Source: Micropterus salmoides (Eukaryota > Chordata > Actinopteri > Centrarchiformes > Centrarchidae). From it: a stretch of DNA of 64,000 nt. Both the position numbers and the translations under genes were made by a program. This document shows positions 11,359 to 23,620 of this stretch, one piece after another. The notes under the pieces were generated by a model. It had not been told where the DNA came from and ran no database searches. It worked only from the letters and a program-made list of their open reading frames with translations. The stretch spans positions 18,094,308 to 18,158,307 of the forward strand of contig NW_024040152.1 in assembly GCF_014851395.1 (NCBI RefSeq), read 5' to 3'. How positions within the stretch are numbered: the stretch's first letter is position 1; the number at the start of each line of letters is the position of its first letter.

Positions 11359-14300
11359 ATGCCGGGGGAGAACGCTCACAGATCTGTGCCCACCGACAAA
11401 CATCCAGAGCAGGCAGCTGAGGAAACAGGGCTTCCTGGACCAGGTAGGATCTCTGGGGTTGGGGATGGGAAGAAAAAAGTAATAAAATATATATAATATA
11501 TATAATTGAAGACAGAAAGCAAGAGAAGAGAGGATGGTTAGTGTAGAGCAAGTGGATAGTGTTACATAGATTGGGGCAGGAGGGGCAGTAGGGGGTGAGT
11601 TAGCATGAGAAAGCATGGCATAATTACAGAGACTAGCTTTTGATAGTGTAAGATACTGTTAGCTAAACACAATCTGTTTGAAACTGGCATGTGGAGAACA
11701 GTCAGTTTAGAGCTGGGTCATTTCTATCTTTCTGTTGACATGTGCAGTTTGTGTAAGCTGTTATTCGGCTGCATATTGGCCTCCTCACTAAACAGCATGT
11801 TGTCTCCCCCTCCAGCTCCCAGGTATAAGCAGCCTCCCCAAAGCCTCCAACCCAGAACTGTGAACTCCCAGCCCACTTCTATGCACTCCTATGCGCTAAA
11901 TTCTGAAATCTAATCTCTCGTCTAAATGCACATTTGGACTTCCAAAACCTTTGTGTAATTCCCCCCCTCCAGCGCTCCACCCCATGCTTATCAAAACCCC
12001 AAGCCCCATCTTCCCCTTTCCTAATCCTGTCCTCCTTACCCCAATCCCTCCTCCCACTGCCCCATCTTCAGCCCTGGAATCTGTATCCACATCCTCCCAG
12101 CAATTTTGTGAGCTGTGGGTAAGGGCAGTGTAGAATTGCTCCTCCCTTCCCCCAGCCTCAGCAGGAGCATGACACAGCAGCATGGCAGCACTCTGTAGAA
12201 AAACACAAACACAACCACAAGAGCTTTTGTTATTGTTGCCAATTGTTTTATCTGGTCCAGTTATTCCTCGTGTTGCTGCTGTATATCTGAAGTTGTGAAA
12301 TCATGAAAAAGGTAATTAAAGGAAAATTATAATAGGGAGAGAGAAAGGTTGAGTAGATAAGGTGGCCATTAAGTTTAGCCATCATAACTGTCAGGTGTTT
12401 ACAACAGTATACCCCGGACTCATGAAACCTATATTTCGTGCAATAACTTTCAGAGACACAGTGGTCACAAGCCTTTGTTCCAGTGACATTCTCACTCTGA
12501 TTGCATGATTGTAATCAAGGGGACATCAATAGAATCTTGACCCTCCCGATCTCTCATCTGCATTAAGAAAACTCCCTGCCTCCTCTCTACTGGAAGTTGT
12601 TTTCAGTGGTTTGCTGTTGTGGAAATGTCCCTGCTTTAACTTCATCATTGCCCTAAACTGTTCTTAGGCTTGAAATTATTTTAAGCTTTCTTGCCCCGAA
12701 TCTTGGCAGAGGAGGGAGGAGAGAGAATTGTCAGATGCTCTGGTTATAACTTGTATTGTGGCAGATACTTGATGAAAGTGGGGGACTGATTATAACTAAA
12801 GAAGGGGTGGGGGGGCAGATGGAGAAAGACAAAGAAACATATGAGACTACAGGCGTGTCTCTTCATGATTCAATCTGAATCTTAGTTGTAATAGATGCTC
12901 CCCTTGGGGCTGACAGGCCAGCGCTGCAGCCTCTGTGACGCAGCTCCAGTCTGCTCAGCTTGCTGCGGCCTGCTCCTCGTTTGGCAAGCTGGGTGCTCGA
13001 TTTTACTGCATTCCCCCAGAGGAGACTCTCAGGCTGGGCCAGTGAGGGGAAGAGAGGCAGACATCCACGGACTATTTGCAGTGCTGAATCTGCAGCAAAG
13101 AGATGACAGTTATGCTAGCAGGCATAATACATGTCACTGACTTGTTTAAAAGCCTAGCAAAACAGTAGTTCAAAATGTATGCTGTCCAACTGGGATTATA
13201 ATGCCTAGCATATAAGGGAGAAAGATACAATTATTCTGAATGTGTTCAATGTAGCTGTTTTCTATAAATCAGGTGGACTGGATTTTTGTTTGCCTGTGCA
13301 TATGGTCACTGAAGCTCGGTGCCTTTTTAGTAGGCTATGCAAGATAAAACCCAATATACATCACAATTACATGTTCAACAATTACAATGTTCAATACCTA
13401 TTAACAATATTAGCGTAGCGCATGTGGAGAACATGAGTTGGCTTTTGTGCATGCTTAACTCCGCATCTCTCTGATTAGTGGCAGATTTGACGCAGAATGC
13501 ACACACATACACCTAGCGCTTATTATTGGGGCAATGATCAGGCAGGGCTGCTAAGTGCTGATGACTGCATCCACCACCATCACAGGCAGGGCAATAGAGC
13601 AGTGAGGGAGGAAAAGCAAAGCAGATATACAATGTCAAAAGGTAAAAAGAACATGGAGGCAAGAGAAGGAAGCGAAGAGTCACAACTAAAAGTGAAACAA
13701 GGGGAGGCAGCTATTTATTCATGTGTAAAACAGGACTGAAGAGAGGATTAGATAGGAAAACGTTAAGAGAGAAATCTTGAGGGAGACACAGGAGTGGATA
13801 CAGAAGAGTGAGTGAATTAGTAAGTGGTATCTGGGTTCCTGGCAGAGCAAGTGTTTGTATATGTGTGTGTGAGGGTGTGTGCTTTTGTAGCTGGCACAGA
13901 GCTGATCCACTTGTGTGTTATAATGGCCAATCAGCATGTGGATTCAGGTCACCGTGGCAATGCCCCAGTTAAGAGAGTAAATGAAGGTTCTGTTCCCTCC
14001 CTGTGTGTCATAGAGAAAAAGGCACATGTCACGTTCTTAACGAAAATTTCAGTGAATGTATGGTTTTGTGTTATGGTAATCAATCCAACGTGAGAAAATC
14101 ATTAAAGACAGGCAGTGGAACTGAAACAAATGAAGAATACAGTAAGTCAATTCCATCTGCTTCCATTTACTTTCCCTTTCTTTCTCATACAGAAGACTCC
14201 CTCCCCTCACCTCTGTCCCCCTTTTCTTTCATTCAGTCATTTCATCTGAATGATTTCCCCATTCATGATGACAGTTAATGAAGATGATAGCATGGCCTGG

Positions 14301-17300
14301 AAGAACAAGTGGATAGTTCCTTTTTGCCAAAGGCTAATTGTGCAATTGTGTATGTTGATACAGTAAGAGAAGGAGAAACAGAGAGGTGAATGAAGATACT
14401 GTACTGTATGTAGAGAAGCATTGTTTTCCACTTTCAGCCTTATGGTGGGCCACTATAGGCAGGAATATTTTGTTCACAGTATCCCCCTTTTTCCTAATTC
14501 AAGATTTTGATTGCAACTGCTCCATCCCTTTATGTAAACTATTGTTTTACATAGCTTTTTCTGCTTTCAGACATGACCAGACACCCGTCTACTGACTCCA
14601 CCCCTAGTGACAGCGGCTCCTCCCCTAGTGACAGTGGTTCTAGCCCTTCTCCTAGTACTCCTCAGAAGCTTCTCCCAGCATACACCTCTCCATTTGGACC
14701 ACGAATATTTCATGCAACCCCTAGCTCCTCTGGTACCCCAAGACCTCAACCTGAAGGCTCTGACCATCGCAACAACACACCAAGATTGTCTGGAAAGTTA
14801 GGTGGTCATGGCCCATGTGGTCGCCATGTCCCTGTTAAAATGGAGAGAATCAAGGTGTGTGTTATGTGTGTAAGAACATGTTTGCAATTTTAAATTAAAT
14901 ATGGTACCAGACACATTTTAGTGGTATACTGATATGAACTTTAATATGTATGTATAATGTGTTATTCCCAGGTCCTGACTGGTTCTGAGGTGGAGAGTGA
15001 CTATCAAGAGCCACAGACCATTGACACAAGAGTGGTAATGGGTCAAGAGACACTGATCAAAACAACAGAGATCCAGAAAGGGAAATCCCTGGTTGAGCCA
15101 AGTGGTCAGGCTATCCCTTTGCCAGCTATCCCAAGCTTTTCAGGTCTTCAGTCACAAGGAAAAGAGATACAGCTGGAAACCAGCAAAGAGGAAAGCCAAG
15201 CCCAAAGCCCTCAAAAACAGCAGGCTCAGCAAAAAGACCCTGTGCAGCCCCATACCATACTCCCTTCCCCTTTTCACAACCCTGTTTTGCCATCCTCCTC
15301 CCCAGAGCCAATCACAACAGATGACCGTTTGATGGACAACCAGGAAGCGGGTCAGATCCTTTCTCAAGACGAAGTGCCTTCCCTCCCTTTATCTGAGCTG
15401 GCCTGTCCAGTTGCTTTGTCCTTCTCTGAGCCAGCCTATACTGTTGACCCACTTCGAGTGGGTGTGCCCTCATCTCTTGACCCTGACCTGTACTATACTG
15501 CCCCTTCCACCCCAATCAAGATGGCTTCTCGTTCTTCGCACCTTAAACATCATTCATATCCTGGCTCTCCAGCGTGCCCACTCTCCCCTGGCTCTCCCTC
15601 AGACAGCGAGGAACTCTGTTCCCCTCTCACTTCTCCCTCTGGCTCTTATATCACAGCAGAGGGAGGGAGCTGGGCCTCCTCTTACACATCTTCCACCTCC
15701 CCCTCCACTTCTCCCAACCTGCTCCTCACAGAAGAAGCACAGGAGGCCCCTGCTTGCTTTGTGAGCTCCTTATCAGAGATTGGAGATGAAGTTGCAGAGG
15801 AAAAGGGACGAGTAGGTCTAGAAATAGCCCAGAGCAGTTCAGGGGACTTCTGCCTGTACCGTCCTGAGGAATTTATCATGAATTCACAGATAGGTATTAC
15901 AGGGACAGTGATACTCGAGGAGGAAGAGGCTCCAAAAGGGGATGAAATCAAGATTTCCAGAGAAAGTTGTCGTCCTTGCTGGGTGACTGAGGATACATCC
16001 CCTCTAAGGAGCAGCAGCAGCCGTAGCAGTGACTCCCAGGAGGATGGAGGAGAGTCTGAAAGCTCACTCTGCCCACTGGAAGAGGCCAGTGCTGGGAAAG
16101 CAGAATACTCTAGACCCATACAGACAGGCCTGAAACTGCAACTGGAGGCATGTATATCAGAGGAACATTATGGACAGATGGATGACCACTCAGAATTACC
16201 CTCCACTGCCTTGACTCCTGACTCAGAGAACATGACCATGGCCTCATCTAGCCTTAGCCCTGACTCACCTGTCATTCCCCTGGATGCCTTCTGTCCTGGA
16301 GCCTTTGGTAGGCTCAGCCCCAGTTCTTTCTTGTTCTCCCAGGCAGCCTGTGCTGATGATATACCAGAGGAGGAAAGGATGATCCCTGCCTCCCTCATCT
16401 CCTTTCCCCTCCACACAAGCCTTATCTTTAAGGCGGATTCAATGGAAATTACCCTCTTCCCCACAGAGGAAGAGAATGAAATAGGAGAAGTTAATGACAG
16501 AAATGAAGGAAAGGATGTTAATGCATATGCAGCAGGAGAGGAGGAGGCGGATGTTGAAGATGACGATGATGATGAAGAGGATGATGATTTTGATTATGAT
16601 GATGATGATGATGTTGATTTCAATGCTAGTGGAGTTGCTGACAGGAATAATGATGATGAAAACAATGAAGACAGTGACAATGAGGACCATGATGAGGCAG
16701 GTGGGGAAGCTAAGGTAGAGGTGAAAGTGGTAGAAGGAGAGGAAAAGGAGGAAGAAGAAGAGCAGGAAAAGGAGGAAGAGAAGCGTGATAGCAAAGCAGT
16801 GGAGGATCCTACAGGTGAGGACAGCTCAGCATCCTTCCTTCATTCACTTTCAGAGACATCAATCAATGAGGGGTTGGACGAAGCCTTCTGTTTCCAAGAT
16901 GATACAGATGACTCATTAGATTCTGCCTCCTATAATGGAGAAGAAGACGAACGTCTATATAGCACTGAGAGGCATGCACAAACATTAGAACCCACACCAG
17001 TGGATGCACTTGATCCAACTGAAATCCAACCAGAACCTGAACAGGGGTCTACCATTGGAACAGATCAAACTGAACCTTTGCACACACAACTGAGCAATGA
17101 CAAACTAGCGGATCACCCAAAAGCCACCTGTCTTTCTGAAGCCATTTCTGTACACCCCAAAGACAACAATATAGAACCCAAACATTTGGATGAACCTAAA
17201 CCCCCTGAACCTCAGTCAGACCCTGAACAGGAATCTACCTTTGAAACAGGTCAGACAAAACCTTTGCACACGCAAGTGAGCACAGACCAACTAGTGGATT

Positions 17301-20300
17301 GCCATTCAGAAGCAATTTGTTGTCAGCTGGAGTCCTCCAGCAACCTGGATGAGAGTGGGAGTGAGAGTGAGATGATGGATATCTCTGGTTCTTCCAACCC
17401 CCTTGAGCAGCTTAAAGACAGCCCTCATTTTAACCCTTCCACCACTCCTATTGTCATTCAGGCTCCACCTGACCCTGCTGCTGAGTTCCACATCTATCCT
17501 CCTTCTGCCACTCCCACACAGGAGATGACAGACTTTAACAGTTCGGTTCTTCCAGAAGAATTGACGGAGGAAAATCCCCAGATGAAAGATGTTGATTTGA
17601 AACAGAGCAATGATTATTCAGGGGACGAACCCACAGAGAAACCAGAAAGAGACTCTTTCAAATTGCTCATCAAGCCTCGTCATTATCAGCCAGAAAGCCA
17701 CAGGACTGTAGGAGCAAGTAGACTTGTATTATCAAAGTCTTTCTCCAATAAATCTGAGGTGCCTGGAGGAGCAGAGGCGATGTGTAGTGACACTGAGCTT
17801 GACCAGAAGAATGGGAATCCCTCAGCTGAGTCTATGAGTGTGGAGTGTAAAAACACTGATTCTGGACCCTCTCTGAATATGGCCACTGCCACCAATGACT
17901 TGAATAAAGGTGTTCTTCTTCTCTCCTGCCCTAAAGACCCTAGTCCCAACCCCAGCAATATCCCTGTTTCTGCCTCTCCAGAAGTCATCTCAGAACTTGC
18001 TGACAATCTGGCCCTGACCCCTGAACACTGCCCCAATGATTCTGCCCAGGAGAACCTGAGGGAAAACACCCTCACTGCTGATGAGGGGGTGCTGGGAGCT
18101 GTTGGATCTCCACACTCTCCCCTTGCTATCTCACCCAAAAGGGAAAACTCAGAAACAGACACGAGCAGGGAGATGGCTCCTGGAGCTGGAGCATGGTGTG
18201 ATGACAGGATTGGGCTAGGTTTTGGTCTAGGATTATCATCAGGCGCTGAGTTTGGTGTCTGGGGAGCAGGGGAGTCTCTCTCCCTGTCTCTGGGGAAGAG
18301 GTACGAGTTAGAGGCGGAGAGTCTGCTTATGTGTGACACAGATGGCCAGAGTACACAGATGGCTGTGGTTCCCAACATGGGCAGTGAAGTGTGCAAAAAT
18401 TATGACAATGTTCTGGGTTCTGTTCTGGATGAGGAAGATAACAACAGTCTATGTGGTAAGAGGGACCAGATGGCGGATGAAGAATTGGTAGGAGAAGGAG
18501 CTTCTGAGTCCAACTTGGCCCATTGGAAGTCCATTGAAGAGATCTCAGAAGCAGGGGGAGGGGAGGATGGAAGCTCCAGATTCCCAGAAGATGATGTCAG
18601 TAATCTAAATCCAGATAATGATGGAGATAACACAGACATGCAAATACAAGACACCTGGAAGAATTCTAGCAAAAACAATGCCTTTGACTCCTTGGAAGTA
18701 GCTATGTGTGGAAGTCTGAATGCGCTATCAGAGGAAGTGAGACCCCAGAGTGTGAGTGTCAATGTCAGAGAGTCTGTGTCCAATATTCCACTTGAGGAGA
18801 TGCCACCTCAGGTTTCTGACACAATTTCTAATGAAGACGGAGAAACAACACACAGTTCCATAAACCAGACATCAGACACAAGACAGGTAGCGTCCTCAAA
18901 AGAAGGTATCAGAAGTATGTCAGTACCATTAGTTGAAACTCACGGGAACAAAGCTGTAACAAACCAACATCTCAGTTCAACCGATAAAACCAAGTCAAGA
19001 TGTCATACTAGTCCAGAGTGTCACACAAGCACTCCGGAGAGTAATAAAGCATTTTCTTTGCTACATGGATCATTTGGCTCCTTTACTCCTAAATGTAAAT
19101 CTAATGAATCAAGACCAAGTAGAGCTTGTAAAGACAAGATGGAAAATTCTGGTTCTCTGTCAGAACCAGAGGTGGTGGAGCCTCACACTGAAGGCCAAAG
19201 AAAAGTTGATGTCAGTCCTGTGACTGAAAGACTTGTTAATGAACCAAAGACTGAAGATGCCTTTAGAGGACAGCAGTGTGTTGTTTGTAACTCAGGGGAA
19301 GAAGATGAGGAAGAAAAATCAGAAGACAAAGCTAAAAGAGGCGAAGAGAAAGATAAGAAGAACAAAAAAGGAATAACAACCTCTCCTGCACCGAATGGTC
19401 CAGAGCACTTTGTGTGTCACACCCCTAAAGGGGAACTTTGCACAGATAAACCACTTGCTGCTAAGAATGGGAGGAGAGGGAAGCAGAACAAACACAGGGC
19501 ATCTCAGAAAGGCAGTCATGCTGATTCGAGCCCTGAATCAGTTGATGATCCAAAGAAACCTTCTGTTCCATTAAATGCTGCTGCAGATGGATGGTCAAAG
19601 GGGGTCGCAGACAATTCTAAAACTAAAAAAGGCAGAAAAGCAAAAAACAAAGCTCCATTGCCGTACTGTCAAAAGAGGACATCTGAGACAGACAATGCAG
19701 AATCTGGTTCACAGATACAGGGGGATGACAGTCGCAGTTCTAGCCATGGATACTGCAACTCTGCCACACATAAACCAGACAACCTCAATGTGGCGGCAAT
19801 GAACCAAGAATTACATCAGAAACAGGAAGTGCTTGATAACAGACCACTATCTGATAATCAGGGGGGAAGCACAGTGGACATTAATGACAACAACATAGAT
19901 ACTGGCCACAGCCCACCTTCCCAGGATACCATATCATATTATCTGGCTCCACTTTCTTCCTCAACATCTCCCGTTTCCTCCTCCTCCCCTCTACCTTGTG
20001 CCTCCACAGATCCAGAGGATAATCTTCCCACACCTGTGCAGGAATCCCAACCTATTGTCTCAGCCAAGTCTTCACACACCATGTGCCCCATCTCCCCTTC
20101 AATTTGCTCTATATCTCCCACAACACAACAAGATTCCCAATTTCTTTCTAACAACAACCTCCAAGAGGTCACTGATGTCCTTTCTACATCAACTACATCT
20201 GCCACAAGTGTCTCTTCACCCTCATTCTCCACTGCCATGCTGTTAAGCCTGTCCCAGCCCACCCAAGAGTCGTCTTCACCTGGGTCTGGGACTCTGGATT

Positions 20301-23300
20301 CAGCATGTGTTCCAGACCCTACTTCCGGTGCCCAGTCCTATTCACAGTCTCAGCCTAATCTCAACATCCAGCCTCACAAACAAATCGAGGAAGGTCGCAC
20401 ATGGAGCACACAAGACAGGTGCAGAGGTGAGTATGGAAATGATGACTTGTTAGATTGATACACAGGAATTCCTTGTTGTTACTGACAACAGTTAAAGGGT
20501 GCTATGAAAATTGGGGTTGTTGTCAAAAAGAAAAATTGCCAATCCCCTGTTCCTGGTTGGTTTTAAGCAACAAAAAATAAGCTAAAGTTTGTTAAAACAA
20601 AGTAAAATGTGAGCTTCCTTATACAAGTATGATCAATTAATGTGTGCTCTTGAAGGTCCCAGTTTTGCTGAGGAAGAGACAGACAGTGAGGATGATGGTC
20701 AACTGCCTCAGCGTGGTCACAGATCCCAGCCCAGAGGAGTTGCAGGAAACAGAAATGGATATATGCAGAAAGAGTCTGGTCCATCCAGTCAACGGGAAAT
20801 ACAGCCTTTCTCTGCCCACCAAATAGCCGACAGACACTCAGGCTGTCCAATCAACCACAGCCACAAGATTTCTGAAGACATCGACCTATCCTTCAAAAAC
20901 AATTGTGAGTTGTTTCTGAACCTTGTATGTGATATGGCGTCAGCTTCAGAAATCCCCTAAATTTCTTTGGCTCTGTGTTATACACTCCACCCTTTTCTTT
21001 CTGCCTCTTTTCGTGTGTCTTTCTGCTAGTTCTATAGTAAACCTGGAGTTATTGTTATAATGTGATACATGTAGGCTACATGTGTTTGAATTTAAAATGA
21101 TGATCCAAGACAGAATAGCTTGAAGTCGCTGTGCTTTTATGACAAAGGACATCACAAGATATGTAAATTCTCAGCATTATATAGTTGACTGTTTGAATTA
21201 TGGATGAAGTGGGCTCTCTTGTTACCAATAGTGCATTGCATATCATTTAAAAATCACATAGTATTGAGATATAATTAAATTCATTTCCCATAGGCTAATT
21301 AAATTTCCTGGTGTTGATTAAATGAGCTTTTGGATTTTTTTAATGAACACTCTATTTATCAGCATAGCACTAATGAGATAGAGTCACTAATGCCCTCATT
21401 ACTTCTACTTTGGTGATTTGTTTCTATAGCAATAAGGATATTATAAGCCTCACTACATGCACTTGAATGTATGTCGAATATGTGCTTGTGTAGGTTCCAT
21501 TTTGGCTTCCTGTAATGAGTCTGAGAGTGAGGGGTCAGTGCCTGAGCTAGAGGAGCCAGAGCCATTGAGACCATCAGAGCCCCAGGTGAGTCTGTTCAAG
21601 CTGCTCATCTCTGCTTGTACTGAGTTATCCCCACATCATTTTAAACATCTTTTATAAAAACTATGGCATGCTAGAGAGGACATGAGTAAAACAATGATGA
21701 TAAAGTAATGATTTCACAATTAGAAGGAAACAGTTTGCTTCACATTGAAATAATGAATCACATGTCATATTTGGCCCTCTGTATGTAATTTGTCATGGTA
21801 TGTAAGCTTTTCTTTGCTCTTGCACTTTTGAGAGATAATCTGCTATTGCCCTACTTTTTTATTTTTTATTTTTGATTGGTTGATGAAGTTTAAGGATATT
21901 TATGTTCTTTCTCTTTCTTTTTTTTTTTTACGAACCGCTGTTACTGCTGCTGTTAAATACATCACTTCCTGTATGTGCACGAGAAAATAAAGCTGCCTGG
22001 CAACTGCAAAATAGCAGCAAAAATGTTTTTGTGTATAAGATGAGTCACTTTTGGTGATATTAACAAAACTGAAATTATTATTGCAGTAAAGGAATTCATA
22101 TATGGATTTTCCTTCAGTCTATCTCCTCTGCAGATGAAGGGCTAAACAGACCAAAACAGAGCCGCAGTGAGAAGAAGGCCCGCAAGGTCAGAGAAACTGA
22201 AAAGAATAAAAATAGAATTAATGAAGTGGTCAAAGAAATTATCAAACTGATTATGAAACCAATTGCTCCTTTGAGAATATTGTTTAATGTGTGTTATTTT
22301 GTCTGTCTTTCTCACTCTCTCTGCTGCTATACATGCCTGCAGGCTATGTCTAAACTGGGTCTGAAGCCGGTCCACGGTGTGACCAGAATCACCATTCGGA
22401 AGTCCAAAAGTATCTTGTTTGTTATCAGCAGACCAGATGTGTTCAAAAGCCCCGCATCAGATATTTACATTGTATTTGGCGAAGCAAAGGTAAGTCTTTC
22501 TTTCTTTCTTTCTCTCTCAAGTTTCAGTACATGTATTGTATTACCTCTCAATCTCTCCTCTCATCTCCTCTCAGATTGAGGATCTGTCTCAGCAGGCTCA
22601 CAAAGCAGCCGCAGAGAAATTCAAGGTGCCTGTGACCTCATCTCCCTTGGCCCCACCTGTCCCACCTAGCCTCACCATCAAGGAGGAGAGTGATGAGGAG
22701 GAAGAAGAGGTGCTTACTGCCAAAACTATTGTTTCTGACCACCTATCACACTGATATCAGTACAGTATGTTGTAGTGCTCTGTAAAATGTTTGATGTCTT
22801 TCTGTCTTTTTCTTTCTTTCTGTACATCAGGTGGATGAGGGAGGTCTTGAGCAGAGGGACATTGAGCTGGTGATGGCTCAGGCCAATGTGTCAAGAGCCA
22901 AGGCTGTCCGTGCACTGAAACACAACAAGAATGACATTGTGAACGCTATCATGGTGAGGAGGAAGGAGGGGGGAGGAGGGAGCAAGGAAGGAAGAGTGAG
23001 AGGGTAGAGGGAGGGCAGATGGTGAACAAAATAATGAGTCATAGCCAGTGAGCAGTGGAGTGCGTGGAAGGGGAGGGTAAAGGAGAAAGAGCAGAGGACA
23101 AATGACAAGCAGAATTTTTCCCCAGTAACTGAGCAACCTCTATGGTTCTGTAAGTCATCCGTGCAGTTTAATGCCCACTAGGTGGCAGCAACAACTCACA
23201 CTGAGATAACTGAGTTGTGTAAGTGACGCAGATGATTTTGTTCCTGATTTGGTGGAAAGCAAGATGAAGCTGCCTTAACACCACTAGCAAAAGTTTTCCA

Positions 23301-23489
23301 AGTAAAAAGAGAGCTTCTCATACTGACTATCCCAGAGAATGTTTTTTTTTATGTGAAACATCTCCTAGAGTTACCCATGTTTTATTTGTTGAATTTTCAA
23401 TTGTTTTCATTGTTTAAATTATTACCAACTTTCTCTATCTGTCCCTTCTGTCTTTCTATCCCTCTTCTTTATAGGAGCTGACCATGTGA
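11359..23489 (+). CDS. nacad: NAC-alpha domain-containing protein (NACAD), giant-exon form
   Basis: Coding exons: 11359-11443, 14571-14854, 14972-20426, 20656-20904, 21494-21585, 22118-22186, 22343-22489, 22575-22709, 22831-22953, 23475-23489. The joined frame is about 2217 aa. The N-terminus MPGE is shared with NACA/NACAD. A long Ser/Pro/Glu-rich, probably disordered region (about residues 30-1990) leads to the acidic SESEGSVPELEE, the basic KQSRSEKKARK, the NAC domain (MSKLGLKPVHGVTRITI to ASDIYIVFGEAK) and a C-terminal UBA (DIELVMAQANVSRAKAVRAL to IVNAIMELTM). NAC-alpha proteins dimerise with BTF3 at the ribosome exit tunnel; the giant-exon role in NACAD is poorly known. NACAD rather than NACA is supported by AHKAAAEKFKVP after the NAC exon, KPDVFK-like RPDVFKSPASD, VMAQANVS, and adjacency to tbrg4. 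The 20656 acceptor has a weak pyrimidine tract. Confidence 0.92.
11444..14570 (+). other. nacad: nacad intron 1
   Basis: A 3.1 kb intron from donor CAG|GTAGGAT to acceptor TGCTTTCAG. No exon with proper phase is evident. Pyrimidine-rich stretches near 11800-12100 contain acceptor-like motifs. A CpG-containing stretch at about 12895-13060 has no supportable coding sequence. Confidence 0.6.
14972..20426 (+). other. nacad: nacad giant exon (5455 nt)
   Basis: A single uninterrupted exon of 5455 nt encodes 1818 codons plus one base. The sequence is biased to Ser, Pro, Glu, Asp and Thr with almost no hydrophobic core pattern, as expected of disorder. Notable parts are a Ser/Pro-rich region (about 15520-15720), an Asp/Glu tract encoded mostly by GAT/GAG triplets (16540-16790), an imperfect tandem duplication of about 62 codons (17020-17330), and a Lys/Glu-rich part (19290-19660). 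Both edges are good splice sites: acceptor ATTCCCAG|GTCC and donor AGAG|GTGAGT. Confidence 0.9.
16540..16790 (+). repeat. nacad: GAT/GAG triplet-rich coding tract (acidic run)
   Basis: In the nacad frame this encodes long Asp and Glu runs such as DDDDDEEDDDFDYDDDDD. The opposite strand and the other frames give artefactual Ile/Met/Ser runs. It is a low-complexity coding repeat that may be length-variable. Confidence 0.85.
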
Positions 23490-23620
23490 GTGGTGATGAT
23501 TTGACTCCTGTACCCCTCCTCCAGCCTATAAAGCCTAAACGCCACTGATTCTTCTGTATCGCTGCTACTGTATGTTGCATCCCCAAAATCTGCTAAATAA
23601 AGTTTGTTCCAATGTGGGCT
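23490..23620 (+). other. nacad: nacad 3' UTR and polyadenylation signal
   Basis: AATAAA lies at 23596-23601, about 107 bases after the TGA stop at 23487-23489. The UTR is short. Confidence 0.75.

Noticed and set aside
11800..11920. Acceptor-like motif and open frame in nacad intron 1
   Set aside because: No matching donor or phase; the 14571 exon joins exon 1 correctly without it.
12895..13140. Cys-rich 81-codon frame in nacad intron 1
   Set aside because: No homology recognised, no splice sites in phase, lies within an intron.
16439..16794. Ile-rich, Met-rich and Ser-rich frames overlapping the acidic tract
   Set aside because: They are shadow frames of GAT/GAG repeats in the nacad coding exon.
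11359..23489. Naming the gene naca (skNAC)
   Set aside because: tbrg4 adjacency and the C-terminal signature favour nacad; kept as a point to test.
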